Origin: Sipunculus nudus
Taxonomy: Eukaryota; Annelida; Sipuncula; Golfingiida; Sipunculidae
Direction: 5' to 3'
Assembly: GCA_026874595.1 (NCBI GenBank)
Contig: JAPPUL010000079.1
Location: 1,979,001-2,043,000 of the forward strand
Length of the DNA: 64,000 bases
A model generated the notes under the pieces. That model was not told the origin of the DNA. It was given only the letters and a program-made list of their open reading frames with translations, and searched no databases. Below are positions 35,406 through 45,955 of this stretch, one piece after another (position 1 is the stretch's first letter; every line of letters begins with the position of its first letter). The position numbers and the translations under genes are program-made.

Positions 35406-38018
35406 TTATCTTCCGCAACAGTTTTTGTATTTCTTGCCGCTTCCGCATATACAAGGACTATTGCGACCTATTTTAGTACTTTTTTTAATGGTCGTCGTTG
35501 TCGTATTTTGTTTTGTAAGAGTAGCTTGTTTTGAGCTTTGTTTGTATATGTCTTGGGCAGAGAATTGTTCTACACTTTGGTGTACCGGCACAAAAGATGA
35601 ATCTAATTCTTTTTCTATTATATCTTCATCAACTATCTTTTGAGTAACCTCTACCTTAAACATAAACTCAAGTGCTTCCTCAATTATAAGCATCTTTAAA
35701 TCTTTAAAAAGAGCAGAGCCTTCTAATTTATATTCAGTCAAAGGATTTCTTTCAGCATATGCCCTAAGATGAATACCTTCTTTCATAGTATCCATATTAT
35801 ATAAATGATCTTTCCATTTACTGTCTATGGCATAAAGCATTATATATTGTTCAAGTTCAGGCATAGTCTCCTCACCAAGACTCTTTTGTCTTTCTTTATA
35901 CCCTTCTTCTATTCGCTTTGTTAAATAATTAATTAACTCTTCTTTCTTTGGCGATTTTAATATATCATCATCTATTTCTATATTAAACTTGTTTTTAGCC
36001 CAACTGATTAAAGATTGTATATCCTCTTCTGGTAGAATCTTTGCCTCAAAACTACTTACAGTGTTATCTACCAAAGTCTTTAACATTGATAATATTTCAT
36101 TATGTAAATTATCTTTTTGAAGCACCTTTTTGCGCAAACGATATATGTATTGCCTTTGCGAGTTCATTACATCATCATATTCAAGCAGATATTTTCTTAT
36201 CTCAAAATTACGTGCCTCAACCTTCTTTTGTGCATTTGCAATAGCTTTGGTAATCCATGGATGCTCTATCTCTTGTCCCTCTGTCATTCCCATTCTTTGC
36301 ATGAGACTGCCTATTCTTCCAGAACCAAAAAGTCTCATTAGATCATCTTCTAAGGAAAGGTAAAATCTTGATGAACCAACGTCTCCTTGGCGGCCTGACC
36401 TGCCGCGTAACTGATTATCAATTCGTCTTGCCTCATGTCGTTCCGTTCCGATTATGTGTAGACCCCCAGCCTCAAGAACTCCCTCTCCAAGTTTTATATC
36501 AGTACCTCGTCCAGCCATGTTTGTGGCTATCGTTACTGCAGACCTTTGTCCCCCATGTGCAACCACATTTGCTTCCATATCATGAAATTTTGCATTTAGT
36601 ATATTATGTGGAATCCCTTCTCTTTTAAGCGCTTTAGACAGTTGTTCGTTTTTCTCTATTGAAATTGTTCCTGCAAGCACAGGTTGCCCTTTTTTGTGGC
36701 ATTCTTTTATCTCTTGTACTATTGCTGCTACCTTTTCTTTTTCGGTTCTGTATATCTTGTCAGGATAATCTATTCGTCTTATTGGTTTATTTGATGGGAT
36801 TACCACCACTCCAAGTTTATATATTTTATAAAATTCTTCTGCTTCAGTCTCTGCCGTCCCCGTCATTCCTGCAAGCTTATCATACATCCTAAAATAATTT
36901 TGAAATGTTATGGATGCAAGAGTTTGGCTTTCTTGCTCTATTGTTACTCGCTCTTTTGCTTCTAGTGCCTGATGTAGTCCATCACTATATCTTCTTCCTT
37001 CCATTTTCCGTCCTGTATGCTCATCTATTATGACTACCTTTCCTCCATCTATTATATAGTCTATATCTCGTTTAAAGACTATATGCGCTTTCAAGGCCTG
37101 GTTTACGTGATGCACAAGCGCTATATTTTTATTGCCATATAAGTTATCAACTCCCAAAAGCTTTTCTACTTTTGCTGTGCCATCCTCTGATAAAACTACA
37201 TTTTTATCCTTCTCTTCATGCTGATAGTCCCCACTACCTGCTTTCCATTTACCATCTTCGCCTTTCGCTGCTGGCTTTAGTCTTGGGATTATCTTATCTA
37301 TTTTATAATATAATTCAGTTGACTCCTCAGCAGGTCCAGATATTATTAGCGGGGTCCTGGACTCGTCTATAAGTATTGAGTCTACCTCGTCTATTATTGC
37401 ATAATTATGTCCTCTTTGTACCTGTCCAAGTTCGTGTTCTACCATATTGTCTCGTAGATAGTCAAATCCAAACTCATTGTTTGTTCCGTAGGTTATGTCT
37501 GCTTCGTATGCCGCTCGCCTTTCGCTTCCTTTTAAGTTATGTTGTATTGCTCCTACTCTAAGACCTAGAAATTCGTATATTGGTCCCATCCATTCAGCAT
37601 CGCGTTTTGCAAGATAATCATTTACTGTGATTATATGCACTCCACCCTCTGATAACGCTTCTAGGTATGCAGGGAGAGTTGCAACTAGGGTCTTACCTTC
37701 TCCGGTTTTCATCTCTACTATCTTTCCTTCGAATAAAACCATTCCCCCTATTAGTTGTACATCAAAATGTCTTAGCCCCAATGTCCTAATTGATGCCTCT
37801 CTGACCACTGCAAACGCTTCTGGAAGCAAGTCTGCAGAACTTGATATTCCTTCTTTTAATCTATTTTTAAATTCTAATGTCTTACTTTTAAGTTGGGCAT
37901 CACTTAAAGTCTTTATCTCATCCTCAAGAGCGTTTATCTTTTCTACTGTGCTTTTATAACCTTTTAGTATCCTTTCATTTTGACTCCCAAATATCGCTTT
38001 TAGTAGTCTTCCCAACAT
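35406..38018 (-). CDS. secA: preprotein translocase ATPase SecA
   Basis: 870 residues. DEAD-type motor motifs are present: [16 protein letters not shown] (Walker A), [28 protein letters not shown] (Walker B), [28 protein letters not shown] and [21 protein letters not shown]. The preprotein cross-linking and scaffold domains are intact, and the C-terminus has the zinc SEC-C motif [13 protein letters not shown]. It drives Sec-dependent export. Long Lys/Thr/Gln-rich linker before SEC-C. GGAGG precedes the ATG. It starts a minus-strand segment of C-rich plus-strand composition. Confidence 0.97.
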   Translation of the reverse strand: MLGRLLKAIFGSQNERILKGYKSTVEKINALEDEIKTLSDAQLKSKTLEFKNRLKEGISSSADLLPEAFAVVREASIRTLGLRHFDVQLIGGMVLFEGKIVEMKTGEGKTLVATLPAYLEALSEGGVHIITVNDYLAKRDAEWMGPIYEFLGLRVGAIQHNLKGSERRAAYEADITYGTNNEFGFDYLRDNMVEHELGQVQRGHNYAIIDEVDSILIDESRTPLIISGPAEESTELYYKIDKIIPRLKPAAKGEDGKWKAGSGDYQHEEKDKNVVLSEDGTAKVEKLLGVDNLYGNKNIALVHHVNQALKAHIVFKRDIDYIIDGGKVVIIDEHTGRKMEGRRYSDGLHQALEAKERVTIEQESQTLASITFQNYFRMYDKLAGMTGTAETEAEEFYKIYKLGVVVIPSNKPIRRIDYPDKIYRTEKEKVAAIVQEIKECHKKGQPVLAGTISIEKNEQLSKALKREGIPHNILNAKFHDMEANVVAHGGQRSAVTIATNMAGRGTDIKLGEGVLEAGGLHIIGTERHEARRIDNQLRGRSGRQGDVGSSRFYLSLEDDLMRLFGSGRIGSLMQRMGMTEGQEIEHPWITKAIANAQKKVEARNFEIRKYLLEYDDVMNSQRQYIYRLRKKVLQKDNLHNEILSMLKTLVDNTVSSFEAKILPEEDIQSLISWAKNKFNIEIDDDILKSPKKEELINYLTKRIEEGYKERQKSLGEETMPELEQYIMLYAIDSKWKDHLYNMDTMKEGIHLRAYAERNPLTEYKLEGSALFKDLKMLIIEEALEFMFKVEVTQKIVDEDIIEKELDSSFVPVHQSVEQFSAQDIYKQSSKQATLTKQNTTTTTIKKSTKIGRNSPCICGSGKKYKNCCGR

Positions 38019-38136
38019 TAATTATGCCTCCGTATTTAGTCTATCAAACTTATATAATAAATATTCTATCAAAAAGCAAACAAGCTATTTAATTATCTGA
38101 ATTCTTTATATCTCTTCTCTTGTACTTTGTCTTTTC

Positions 38137-39846
38137 TTACATCTCATTATAGCCGGGCCCATCACCCCCTCCTGGAACATTCCATACTATATTATCATAG
38201 GGACAGCGCAGGTCTGCTGCCTTGCAATGTATACAATTACCAAAATTCACAAGCAAATCTTTTTTCTCATTAAGCTCATAAACACCTGATGGGCAGTAGT
38301 GTGTACAAGGGGATTTGTATTTTGGATAGCATATATCCTTACATAAGTTCTTGTCTTTTATATATATACTTGAGCGTTTATTTTCATTGTGGCGAGTGTT
38401 TGATAGGTATACGCTTGCTTTTTTACTTTCATTTGACAACTTTTGCTCTTCAAGCAGTTTTTTATCTGTCAATAAAACATCTTTATACTCATTTGCTGGT
38501 TTAAGCGTTTTGTTTTTATTCTTACTATGTAATAACTTGTTAAGTAAAACTCCCTTATTAGCATCTTTTCTAATATTTACTTTCGTCTTTAGCATATTTA
38601 AAAACCTTTCTGGTAAATGTATATGTTTTAAGTGATTTCTACTTCTATAAAGTTCTTTTTCTATGTAACTCTTTTTTATAAGCTCTTCGTAGTTATTTAA
38701 TTTAAATTTACTATAGTCTGTCGCTTTTATAGAATCATATAAGGTCTTAGCAGCCAGCATCCCAGACTTTATAGCTAAATGAATACCCTTAAGTTCCTTA
38801 AAGTTTAAAAGGCCACCTGCCTCACCAATTATTAGTACATTATTGTGAGTTACCTTTGGTTTTGCGTAGTAAGCTCCTGTTGATATTACTTTAGACCCAA
38901 AGGAGAGTGCTTGGCCGCCCTTAAGTAACCATTTTATATAGGGATGAGATTTTAATCTTTGAAGCTCTTTATGTGTATTTAGTAGGGGATATTTTGAGGT
39001 TAAGTGCGTAAATAAGCCTAGTGATACTTTGGTTTGGCTTAACCCATATACAAAACTCCCACCAGGTTTGTAGAACAAGTTTAATGGGTATCCTGTAAAG
39101 TTTATTACGCTGCCTTTTTTAATTCGGCCTTTGGGTATCTCCCAAACCTCTTTACAGCCAAGCGCATACGTCATCCCCTCCTGTGAAAGCCCATATTTAG
39201 TTATTACTTCTTGGCTTAAATTCCCATTTGCTCCGTCTCCAATAACTGTTACTTCTGCATGTAAATTATATTCAGTTTTACCATTTAAATCTATGCTTGA
39301 TGCTCTGACTCCCATAATCTTATCTTCATTGCCATAAAGCAGCTTCTCAGCACTATATCCAGGTAATATTACTGCACCGCGTTTTTCAGCCTCCTCTCCT
39401 AACCAATTTGTTAGTTTGCCAAGGGATATTAAATATTTGCCTTTATTTTTTAATGCTTTAAGGTATTTGTCTGCAAAAGGGATTATATAAGCTTTATTTT
39501 TTGTTAAAAAGCAATATTCACTCTTTTTAACTTCACTTTCGTATGGGAAGCCTGATGATATATAATTCGGGATTAGTTCTTCTAAGGAACAGGGATCTAG
39601 AATTGCGCCTGATATGCTATGGGCTCCTATATAACTACCTTTTTCTATTACGCACAATTTGTCTTCTATATCTATTATTTTATATCCACTCTCAATCTTT
39701 TTTGCCTCTACATTATGTTTCTTTATTAAATCAAGTAAGTGTATTGCACAAGCTAAGTTTGCAGGTCCGCCTCCAGCAAGGAGTATCTTGAACTTTAATT
39801 CCTCTTGTAAAGCATCTTTAGGTTCTAACATATTTATATTTTCCAA
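38137..39846 (-). CDS. electron-transfer flavoprotein:ubiquinone oxidoreductase (divergent)
   Basis: 569 residues. N-terminal FAD motif LLAGGGPANLACAIHLLDL, then YIGAHSISGAILDP, VIGDGANGNLSQEV and LIIGEAGGLLNFKELKGIHLAIKSG, which match the FixC/ETF-QO flavoprotein. The C-terminal FixX-like ferredoxin holds cysteines in KSPCTHYCPSGVYEL and NFGNCIHCKAADLRCPYDNI, followed by WNVPGGGDGPGY, for the 4Fe-4S cluster. A 130-residue Lys/Asn/Ser-rich insertion precedes it. It passes electrons from ETF to the quinone pool, so fatty-acid or amino-acid oxidation feeding a quinone is implied. etfAB are not in the window. Confidence 0.88.
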   Translation of the reverse strand: MENINMLEPKDALQEELKFKILLAGGGPANLACAIHLLDLIKKHNVEAKKIESGYKIIDIEDKLCVIEKGSYIGAHSISGAILDPCSLEELIPNYISSGFPYESEVKKSEYCFLTKNKAYIIPFADKYLKALKNKGKYLISLGKLTNWLGEEAEKRGAVILPGYSAEKLLYGNEDKIMGVRASSIDLNGKTEYNLHAEVTVIGDGANGNLSQEVITKYGLSQEGMTYALGCKEVWEIPKGRIKKGSVINFTGYPLNLFYKPGGSFVYGLSQTKVSLGLFTHLTSKYPLLNTHKELQRLKSHPYIKWLLKGGQALSFGSKVISTGAYYAKPKVTHNNVLIIGEAGGLLNFKELKGIHLAIKSGMLAAKTLYDSIKATDYSKFKLNNYEELIKKSYIEKELYRSRNHLKHIHLPERFLNMLKTKVNIRKDANKGVLLNKLLHSKNKNKTLKPANEYKDVLLTDKKLLEEQKLSNESKKASVYLSNTRHNENKRSSIYIKDKNLCKDICYPKYKSPCTHYCPSGVYELNEKKDLLVNFGNCIHCKAADLRCPYDNIVWNVPGGGDGPGYNEM

Positions 39847-39939
39847 TTAATTCATTTTTACCTTTCTAAATATCTTAATTCTAAATATCTCAATTCTATA
39901 AATTAAGAATTTATAATAAAGTATAACTATTATTATTAA

Positions 39940-41256
39940 CTATTTGCTTAAAAAAGAGGGTTGGCCTGTGCTTGATATAACGTTTTGCCATAATAAACCA
40001 TGCTTTTGAATCTGTTTCCTTTTTGAACTTACTAGTTTCATCGGTATGTGGACAAATAAATTATTCCAGGTGCCAACAAGCAGCATCGTCTTCCCTGCCA
40101 TGCCTGCGTGTACTGCATTTTGTCCTAGTAAGCCGCAAAATACACTGTCAATTGGATTTGCTGGTAAGCTCCTTATTATATAGCTTGGATCTATATATTT
40201 TAAGTTTATGGTGTATTTTATTTCTTCGAAATAGGCTTTTATACGGTCTTTAATATAAAGCCCTATGTCATTTAACTTTACATTCCCTGATGCGTCAAAA
40301 CTCTTTACTGTATCCGAAAAGAACTTTTGTCCACTCCCTTCTGCCACCACGATTACTGCATGTCCTTTTTCATCAAGTCGTTTTTTTAGAGTGTTTAAAA
40401 GTCCGTGAGCTCCGTCAAGGTCAAAGTCTATTTCCGGGATTAATACGTAGTTTACTTCTTTTAATGCAAGAGTTGCATTTGCCGCTATAAACCCAGAGTG
40501 CCTTCCCATTAGCTTTACCAGTCCTATCCCATTTGGAGCTCCTATTGCTTCTGCATGTGCACTTTCTATTGACTGTGTTGCATATGAAAAAGCTGTCTCA
40601 AAACCAAAACTTTTTGAAATATATGCTATGTCATTATCTATTGTTTTTGGAATTCCTATTACACCGATCTTTAACTTTTGTCTTTTAATCTCTTTTGCAA
40701 TCTCAAGTGCCCCATTTAATGTCCCATCTCCGCCTATCGTAAATAATATGTCTACCTTAAGTTCTTTAAGATAGTTTACTATATGGTTTATAGGTTGATA
40801 GCCACGTGATGAGCCAAGCCATGAACCCCCAAATGCATATAGATTCTTTACTATATTAGGAGTTAAAACTATTGGTTTTCCTTGTTGCTTAGATTTGTTT
40901 AATCCATCATAACCATATCTTATTCCTAGTATCTCCTTTATCTTATAGGAATAGTGAAGTTGCATAACAATAGATCTTACCACGTTGTTTATTCCCGGAC
41001 ATAATCCACCGCAGCTTACTATTGCTGCTCGGGTATTCTCTGGTTTGAAATATATCTGCTTTCTTGGGCCTGCACGCTCAAATGATATTAGTTTTTCCCC
41101 TTTTGCTACCATATCTTGTAGTTCATCTTCAAATACGTTGTACAAAACCCTTTTGCTATCTTCAGTATATAAAAAACCCTTTAGTGGAGTTTCGTATTTT
41201 GCATCTCCAAGACTTTCTATATTTGTATCAATTCTTTTTAGGTTAATCTTCTCCAT
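39940..41256 (-). CDS. 6-phosphofructokinase, PPi/ATP-type group II, first copy
   Basis: 438 residues. PFK motifs: AAIVSCGGLCPGINNVVRSI, FTIGGDGTLNGALEIAKEI, GIPKTIDNDIAYI, GFETAFSYATQSIESAHAEA and KLMGRHSGFIAANATLA. GGDGT together with PKTIDND is typical of the group that includes trypanosome/plant-type and spirochaete BB0727-like enzymes. The Lys in PKTIDND points to PPi, but GGDGT occurs in ATP users, so the phosphoryl donor is unsettled. The ATG overlaps the end of the next gene upstream by 19 bases: two paralogues are translated from one mRNA. Confidence 0.9.
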   Translation of the reverse strand: MEKINLKRIDTNIESLGDAKYETPLKGFLYTEDSKRVLYNVFEDELQDMVAKGEKLISFERAGPRKQIYFKPENTRAAIVSCGGLCPGINNVVRSIVMQLHYSYKIKEILGIRYGYDGLNKSKQQGKPIVLTPNIVKNLYAFGGSWLGSSRGYQPINHIVNYLKELKVDILFTIGGDGTLNGALEIAKEIKRQKLKIGVIGIPKTIDNDIAYISKSFGFETAFSYATQSIESAHAEAIGAPNGIGLVKLMGRHSGFIAANATLALKEVNYVLIPEIDFDLDGAHGLLNTLKKRLDEKGHAVIVVAEGSGQKFFSDTVKSFDASGNVKLNDIGLYIKDRIKAYFEEIKYTINLKYIDPSYIIRSLPANPIDSVFCGLLGQNAVHAGMAGKTMLLVGTWNNLFVHIPMKLVSSKRKQIQKHGLLWQNVISSTGQPSFLSK

Positions 41257-42473
41257 TTCTTTACTGACCTATAGGAAAGCGTTTGCTTTATATTGTAAAA
41301 GTCATCGTTATGCGGAACATATCTTACTTTTGTTGTTAGCGTATTTTTATCAATTAGCTCTTTGAACTCTATTCCCTTTATGTTAAAATTGTCAAGTACG
41401 CTAACCATATGTCCTGTCTTATTTTCACTATAAAGTTTATATGCTCCGTATCCCAAAGCAGATGCCAGTACCACATCAAAGCTTATTGGTGAAGCTGTTC
41501 TAGTTTCATAGCCTATTTGTTTTGCATTTATCTTTAAACTATTATTTGTTCTTCTTAGGTATATATCTTGTACTTTGCTAGCTATTACCTTGCCTATCTC
41601 TGCTTTGCCCAATGCTTTATGTCCAAATTCATCTTTTACCGTTGGTAGTAAAGCCTCAGGGAGTCTGTCTGCAAGTCCTTCCGCTACACATATTATTCCA
41701 TAATGCTTGTCAAGCTTTTCGCGGGTTAATATTATATCTACTAGTTCTTCGCATATCTTAATTAAGTCAACCTCAAACTCCTCACTTTCTATATCCTCTA
41801 CCGATATCATCTCAATAGCCTCTCCCGCTATCCCCGCAGCATAAGTCAACCAACCCGTCTTTCTGCCCATTATCTCAGCCACAAAATAACTGTTTGTTGC
41901 TGCTGCATCTGATCTTAAGTTTAATAAAGTCTTTTGTGCAACATCAACACTTGTCCAATACCCAAATGTCCATGGTATCCCATAATAATCATTGTCTATT
42001 GTCTTTGGTATGTGGATTGTCGGCATCCCCATTAGATCTATTAGATTTGCTGTCCTTAATGTGTCATCACCTCCTATAGATATCAAAAGCCCTATATTTA
42101 GCAATTCTAAGGCAGCTAGTAAATTCTTAAGTGGCTTATTCTTTTCATTGTCTTTTAAATCCTCTACTTTCTTTATTGCTTTGCCCGGATTTACACGTGA
42201 GGTCCTTATATATATTCCTCTTTGGTTTCGTATTGCTCCTATCTCATTTATTTGCAATACTTTGTAATGTATTCCTTCTTTTAAGCTTGTCTTGCCTTTC
42301 TCATACTCCACTATATATTTATAACCGTCCATAAAACCAATTACAGTATAGCCTCTACTTATAAAACTTATTGTTACTGCAGATATAACAGCATTTGCCG
42401 CAGGAGCAGGGCCTCCTGAGAATACTAATCCTATCTTTTTATCATTTGGGGCATAGTGGTCTGACATATTCAC
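41238..42473 (-). CDS. diphosphate-dependent 6-phosphofructokinase (PFP), second copy
   Basis: 411 residues. IGLVFSGGPAPAANAVISAV, LISIGGDDTLRTANLIDLM with the Asp (GGDD) that blocks ATP binding in PPi enzymes, HIPKTIDNDYYGIPWTFGY with the PPi-selecting Lys, and AEIMGRKTGWLTYAAGIAGEA are present. GGDD plus PKTIDND is the classical pyrophosphate-dependent signature. It reversibly converts fructose 6-phosphate and PPi to fructose 1,6-bisphosphate. It is first in the two-gene unit with the other PFK (19-base overlap). The upstream region carries an 18-base palindrome. Confidence 0.93.
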   Translation of the reverse strand: MNMSDHYAPNDKKIGLVFSGGPAPAANAVISAVTISFISRGYTVIGFMDGYKYIVEYEKGKTSLKEGIHYKVLQINEIGAIRNQRGIYIRTSRVNPGKAIKKVEDLKDNEKNKPLKNLLAALELLNIGLLISIGGDDTLRTANLIDLMGMPTIHIPKTIDNDYYGIPWTFGYWTSVDVAQKTLLNLRSDAAATNSYFVAEIMGRKTGWLTYAAGIAGEAIEMISVEDIESEEFEVDLIKICEELVDIILTREKLDKHYGIICVAEGLADRLPEALLPTVKDEFGHKALGKAEIGKVIASKVQDIYLRRTNNSLKINAKQIGYETRTASPISFDVVLASALGYGAYKLYSENKTGHMVSVLDNFNIKGIEFKELIDKNTLTTKVRYVPHNDDFYNIKQTLSYRSVKKWRRLT

Positions 42474-42516
42474 CTTATGAGCTTTCTTATTATCTCTATA
42501 TAGTTAAATGGGTTTT

Positions 42517-42534
42517 TCTTAATCTAGATTAAGA
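42517..42534. promoter_or_regulatory. perfect 18-base palindrome upstream of the PFP/PFK pair
   Basis: CTTAATCTAGATTAAG with a flanking T/A pair is a perfect inverted repeat 44 bases before the PFP start and about 60 bases after the namZ-like stop. No T-run follows in the direction of transcription, so it reads as an operator or dimer-binding site rather than an intrinsic terminator. Confidence 0.5.
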
Positions 42535-42596
42535 TTATTCTTATATATTCAATTACCTATAAGCTACTATAAGCACATCCTTTTCTATACTTTATT

Positions 42597-43772
42597 TTAA
42601 TATAGCAAAGAGGCATTACGCTCTTCTTTAAAATAGTTTAGCTCTTCTTTCCATTCATCCTCAATAGTATCATAAATATTTTCTTTTGTAAATAGGCTTT
42701 TACGTAAGTTCTTGCTCCCTAGTATTATATCGATTGGCCTTTTAGTATATTCGTATTCGTATGGACCCTCAAGCCATTTGAACACTTTATAGTATAACTT
42801 CTGTATAGAGCTTAAAAGAGCTAACCCTACTATATAAGGTCTAAATTTCTTTTCGTCAAGAGGGTGAATTTGCAATCCATTACAGGACTCTCCAGCATAT
42901 TTATCAAAAGTTGGAGTAAAATATACTTCCCTAAAATATACATACGGTATTTTAAGTGTTTCCATTTCACATTTTAATTGATTTGCGTCTATATAGGGTG
43001 CTCCAATTAGTTCAAAAGGGAGTGTAGTACCTCGTCCTTCTGATACGTTTGTTCCTTCAAATATTACTCCCATAGGATAAAGTATAGCAGTTTTAGGTGT
43101 TGGCATATTCGGAGAGGGCATAACCCAAGGTAATTTAGTATCACAAAAAAACATATCACGTTTATAATGCTTCATTCTAATTACTTTTAAATTGCTCTTT
43201 ATTTTCTTATTAAACATGCTTGCAAGTTCGCCTATTGTCATTCCATGACGCATGGGTATGGGATAAAGGCCTACAAATGATTTGTACTCAGCCTCAAGTA
43301 CATTGCCTTCAATTGCAACACTCCCTATAGGATTTGGTCTGTCAAGTAATATAACATTTTTGTTATATCTAGCAGCTCCTTCAAGCATCTTAAACATTGT
43401 CCAAATATAAGTATATACCCTAGTGCCAACGTCTTGCAAATCTATAATAATAGTATCAATATCCTCAAGCATTTCTTTAGTAGGTTCTCTGGTTTTGGAA
43501 TATAAGCTATATACAGGCAATTTGTTTATAGGGTCAATCATGTTTTTTGACTCTATCATATTAGCCTGCACATCAGCTTTATATCCATGTTGGGGGGTGA
43601 ATACCTTCTTTAAATTAAATTGCTCTTTTCTTTCGTTTAATATTCTAAGTATATGTTTATAATTAGAATTTATGGAGCTTGGATTTATTAGAAGACCTAG
43701 CTTATGTCCGTATAGGAGATTCGACGCCAGATTATTATTTGTGATAAGATTATAAAGTCCTGTTTGTACCAT
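42597..43772 (-). CDS. DUF1343 protein, NamZ-like exo-beta-N-acetylmuramidase
   Basis: 391 residues. The family signature runs KLGLLINPSSINSNYKHIL, KVFTPQHGYKADVQANM, IDTIIIDLQDVGTRVYTYIWTM, VILLDRPNPIGSVAIEGNVL, GLYPIPMRHGMTIGELASMF and GVIFEGTNVSEGRGTTLPFELIGAPYI. In characterised members the enzyme removes terminal MurNAc from peptidoglycan fragments. There is no signal peptide, which suggests cytoplasmic recycling here, whereas secreted forms exist elsewhere. It lies upstream of the PFP/PFK pair and could be cotranscribed. Confidence 0.9.
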   Translation of the reverse strand: MVQTGLYNLITNNNLASNLLYGHKLGLLINPSSINSNYKHILRILNERKEQFNLKKVFTPQHGYKADVQANMIESKNMIDPINKLPVYSLYSKTREPTKEMLEDIDTIIIDLQDVGTRVYTYIWTMFKMLEGAARYNKNVILLDRPNPIGSVAIEGNVLEAEYKSFVGLYPIPMRHGMTIGELASMFNKKIKSNLKVIRMKHYKRDMFFCDTKLPWVMPSPNMPTPKTAILYPMGVIFEGTNVSEGRGTTLPFELIGAPYIDANQLKCEMETLKIPYVYFREVYFTPTFDKYAGESCNGLQIHPLDEKKFRPYIVGLALLSSIQKLYYKVFKWLEGPYEYEYTKRPIDIILGSKNLRKSLFTKENIYDTIEDEWKEELNYFKEERNASLLY

Positions 43773-43811
43773 AACATATCTTTTATTTAGTATCCTATTT
43801 GCTTTTTTCTT

Positions 43812-44252
43812 TTACCCTATCTGCGTTAATATAGTCTTTATCTCTTCTTTTGTAAGACTTTTATTAAAAAATAGCAAATTCTCTTTTGCTAAAGCTTTTG
43901 CTTTTAAAGCTTTCGTTTTTACGTTTGGATTTGATTTGTCTTTTCCTTTTGGAGTGTCTTCTTGCAGGGTTTTTGTATTTCCAAGCGGATCTAAAAGATT
44001 GACTATAACCTTTTTATCTAATGTCTTTCTTAGACTAAGTTCTTGTGGCAGGGTCTTTTGACTTAGTATTTCTTGTGAGTTTTGTTGCGAGGTATAATCT
44101 GTAAGGGGGGTATTTGTTTTCTCCTCTCTTTTTGTATTTACTTTATAATCCTGGATAGCCTGCAGATATCGATTGTAAGATTCATCTGAAGAGCCTTCAA
44201 AGCCTACCTTATTAAACTCCCTTTCAAGTATATCTTGTATACTTTTATCCAT
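43812..44252 (-). CDS. hypothetical Lys/Ser/Thr-rich protein, about 146 aa
   Basis: No family recognised. The ATG at 44252 lies one base after the stop of the DUF2225 gene (TAAAATG), a coupled start; a further 17 codons are open upstream but overlap that gene. The protein is charged and low in complexity in the middle (DYTSQQNSQEILSQKTLPQE, KALKAKALAK), with a short helical C-terminus (NKSLTKEEIKTILTQI). No signal or membrane segment. Probably part of the DUF2225 transcript. Confidence 0.65.
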   Translation of the reverse strand: MDKSIQDILEREFNKVGFEGSSDESYNRYLQAIQDYKVNTKREEKTNTPLTDYTSQQNSQEILSQKTLPQELSLRKTLDKKVIVNLLDPLGNTKTLQEDTPKGKDKSNPNVKTKALKAKALAKENLLFFNKSLTKEEIKTILTQIG

Positions 44253-44253
44253 T

Positions 44254-45102
44254 TTAGCCTCGTGATAAGATATTTGTTGCAGCTTTGGATATTTCTCTTG
44301 CATTATTAATTAATAATAAATCAGAATCCTTTCGTTCTATAACAAGTCGCATTATCTTTATTACATTATCCAAAGTTCTTTTCTTTCGCTCTGCATTCTT
44401 ATCAAAGTTTGATAATCTATAATTCAAATATCCTGTTAGATATATTACACCCGCATATCCAAAATCCTTATTTATATCTGGCCCAACAAATCTCGCATGC
44501 TCTATTTCAGATTTATTACTTTGGAAATAGGTAAAGGCTATACTATAATATACAGCAGCCTTCTTGAATAGTATGCTATAAATTAAGGCAAAACTATCGT
44601 TTTCATAGTGCTTTGCAATATCTTGAGCAAGCCATGCCCCCCGCAAAGCACATAAGGCTTTTTTAAAGCCATATATTTTGTTTTCATCTTCTTTTTTTGC
44701 ATAACAGACTATCCCAAGTAAATAACTCAAAAAACCATGTTCTATATTTCTTCTTGTACTAAAAGTAATATCATTAAATAATCTATTAACAAGCTTCACA
44801 CGATTTTGTTTATCTTCTTCAAGCAATATCTTAATATCATTGTTTTTAGGGTGTAAATCTTCTTTAAATGCAGCATAATAACATTTTGTACATACAAAAA
44901 CTGAATATAAAATAGGGATAACTACTCCAAAACTCTCATGGGGTCTATAGTTTTGACGCAGTTCTAATGAAAGCCCATTCTCAAGCTTTTTTAAAGCTAG
45001 ATTGTTAAGCTTTTCTAGGTGCATTATCGAATTACATATCGGACATATTTGAGTATCTCTTTTTGAGAATAGAGATGATATTATATCTTTACCATTTGGC
45101 AT
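44254..45102 (-). CDS. DUF2225 protein with zinc-binding N-terminus
   Basis: 282 residues. The N-terminus has CPICNSIMHLEKLN and, about 55 residues on, CTKCYYAAFKEDL, the two CxxC pairs typical of DUF2225. The rest is an alpha-helical repeat-like region with Tyr/Ala-rich helices (KKAAVYYSIAFTYFQSNKSE, GYAGVIYLTGYLNYRLSNF), similar to a TPR fold. Function unknown in the family, which is common in spirochaetes and Firmicutes. The following 146-aa gene is translationally coupled to it. Confidence 0.8.
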   Translation of the reverse strand: MPNGKDIISSLFSKRDTQICPICNSIMHLEKLNNLALKKLENGLSLELRQNYRPHESFGVVIPILYSVFVCTKCYYAAFKEDLHPKNNDIKILLEEDKQNRVKLVNRLFNDITFSTRRNIEHGFLSYLLGIVCYAKKEDENKIYGFKKALCALRGAWLAQDIAKHYENDSFALIYSILFKKAAVYYSIAFTYFQSNKSEIEHARFVGPDINKDFGYAGVIYLTGYLNYRLSNFDKNAERKKRTLDNVIKIMRLVIERKDSDLLLINNAREISKAATNILSRG

Positions 45103-45193
45103 ATAAAGGTTTGTCCTCAGCTATATGTTATGTAACTTCATAAGCTTTTCTTAAAGTTCTTCTAATGTCTTATCTTTTTTGAGTAAAAAGTTG

Positions 45194-45706
45194 CTAGAAG
45201 ATATTTATCAATTTATTTCCTTGGTCCTTGTATCTTATAGTCTTTTTAGGTTTACCTACTTGGTCGTATATTATAATATCCCATGCAATAACTTTTCCAA
45301 CCTTGTCATAATATTCTATACTTTCAAGTTTCGTTTTATCTTTAAGCTCTCTTTTATATTTATATCTTGCTGAAGATACAAATTCTCCCTTCTCGAATAA
45401 TTTGTAACGTAGTATCTTCCCAAACCTATTATAAAATACTTTGTAAAAGTGTCCTCTTTCGTTTTCTATTCTTTGTAATGTTGATATTATTTCTATAGCG
45501 TCTCCGCTTATTTCTCTTTTAAACTTGGTTTGCATATGACTAAATGTTTTGTTTGGGATTAATTCTCTTTTATGAAAGTATTTTACATACTCTTTATTCC
45601 TATCGCTTATAATCTTTTCTTTGCTTTTATTACTTTCTTCTGTACACGATAACATAAATAATACCACTAGCGTTAGAACTAGTATTAACACTTTTGACTT
45701 GTTCAT
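45194..45706 (-). CDS. lipoprotein with MORN-like repeats
   Basis: 170 residues. The signal peptide VLILVLTLVVLFMLSC has a lipobox with Cys at residue 21, so the protein should be lipidated and membrane-anchored. The mature part has Tyr/Lys/Gly repeats resembling a MORN-variant pattern (YKVFYNRFGKILRYKLFEKG, ESIEYYDKVGKVIAWDIIIY, QVGKPKKTIRYKD). Function unknown. It stands alone between the DUF2225 gene (91 bases away) and tRNA-Leu. Confidence 0.78.
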   Translation of the reverse strand: MNKSKVLILVLTLVVLFMLSCTEESNKSKEKIISDRNKEYVKYFHKRELIPNKTFSHMQTKFKREISGDAIEIISTLQRIENERGHFYKVFYNRFGKILRYKLFEKGEFVSSARYKYKRELKDKTKLESIEYYDKVGKVIAWDIIIYDQVGKPKKTIRYKDQGNKLINIF

Positions 45707-45955
45707 ACATCTACACCTTAATCTTATTCTTCTTTCTTATATATTTTCCTTACCCTTACGACTTATGCTCGGTTTGTAACTATATTTTTTTACCCTTATA
45801 TTATCTGATTTAGCCGAATTTTATATTAATCCATAAACTTGTTATTTTAAATTATTGCATTTTAATCTATATTTTCTTACTTTTCTTACTCTATTATCTC
45901 ATTTTCTATTGGCTCATTTACGTTTTTTTTAATTTAATATTCTAATTAACAAAAA

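Noticed and set aside
36041-37959. Several plus-strand ORFs of 60-110 codons across secA
   Set aside because: They are antisense shadows of secA, hydrophobic by mirrored codon use, and have no SD or family motif.
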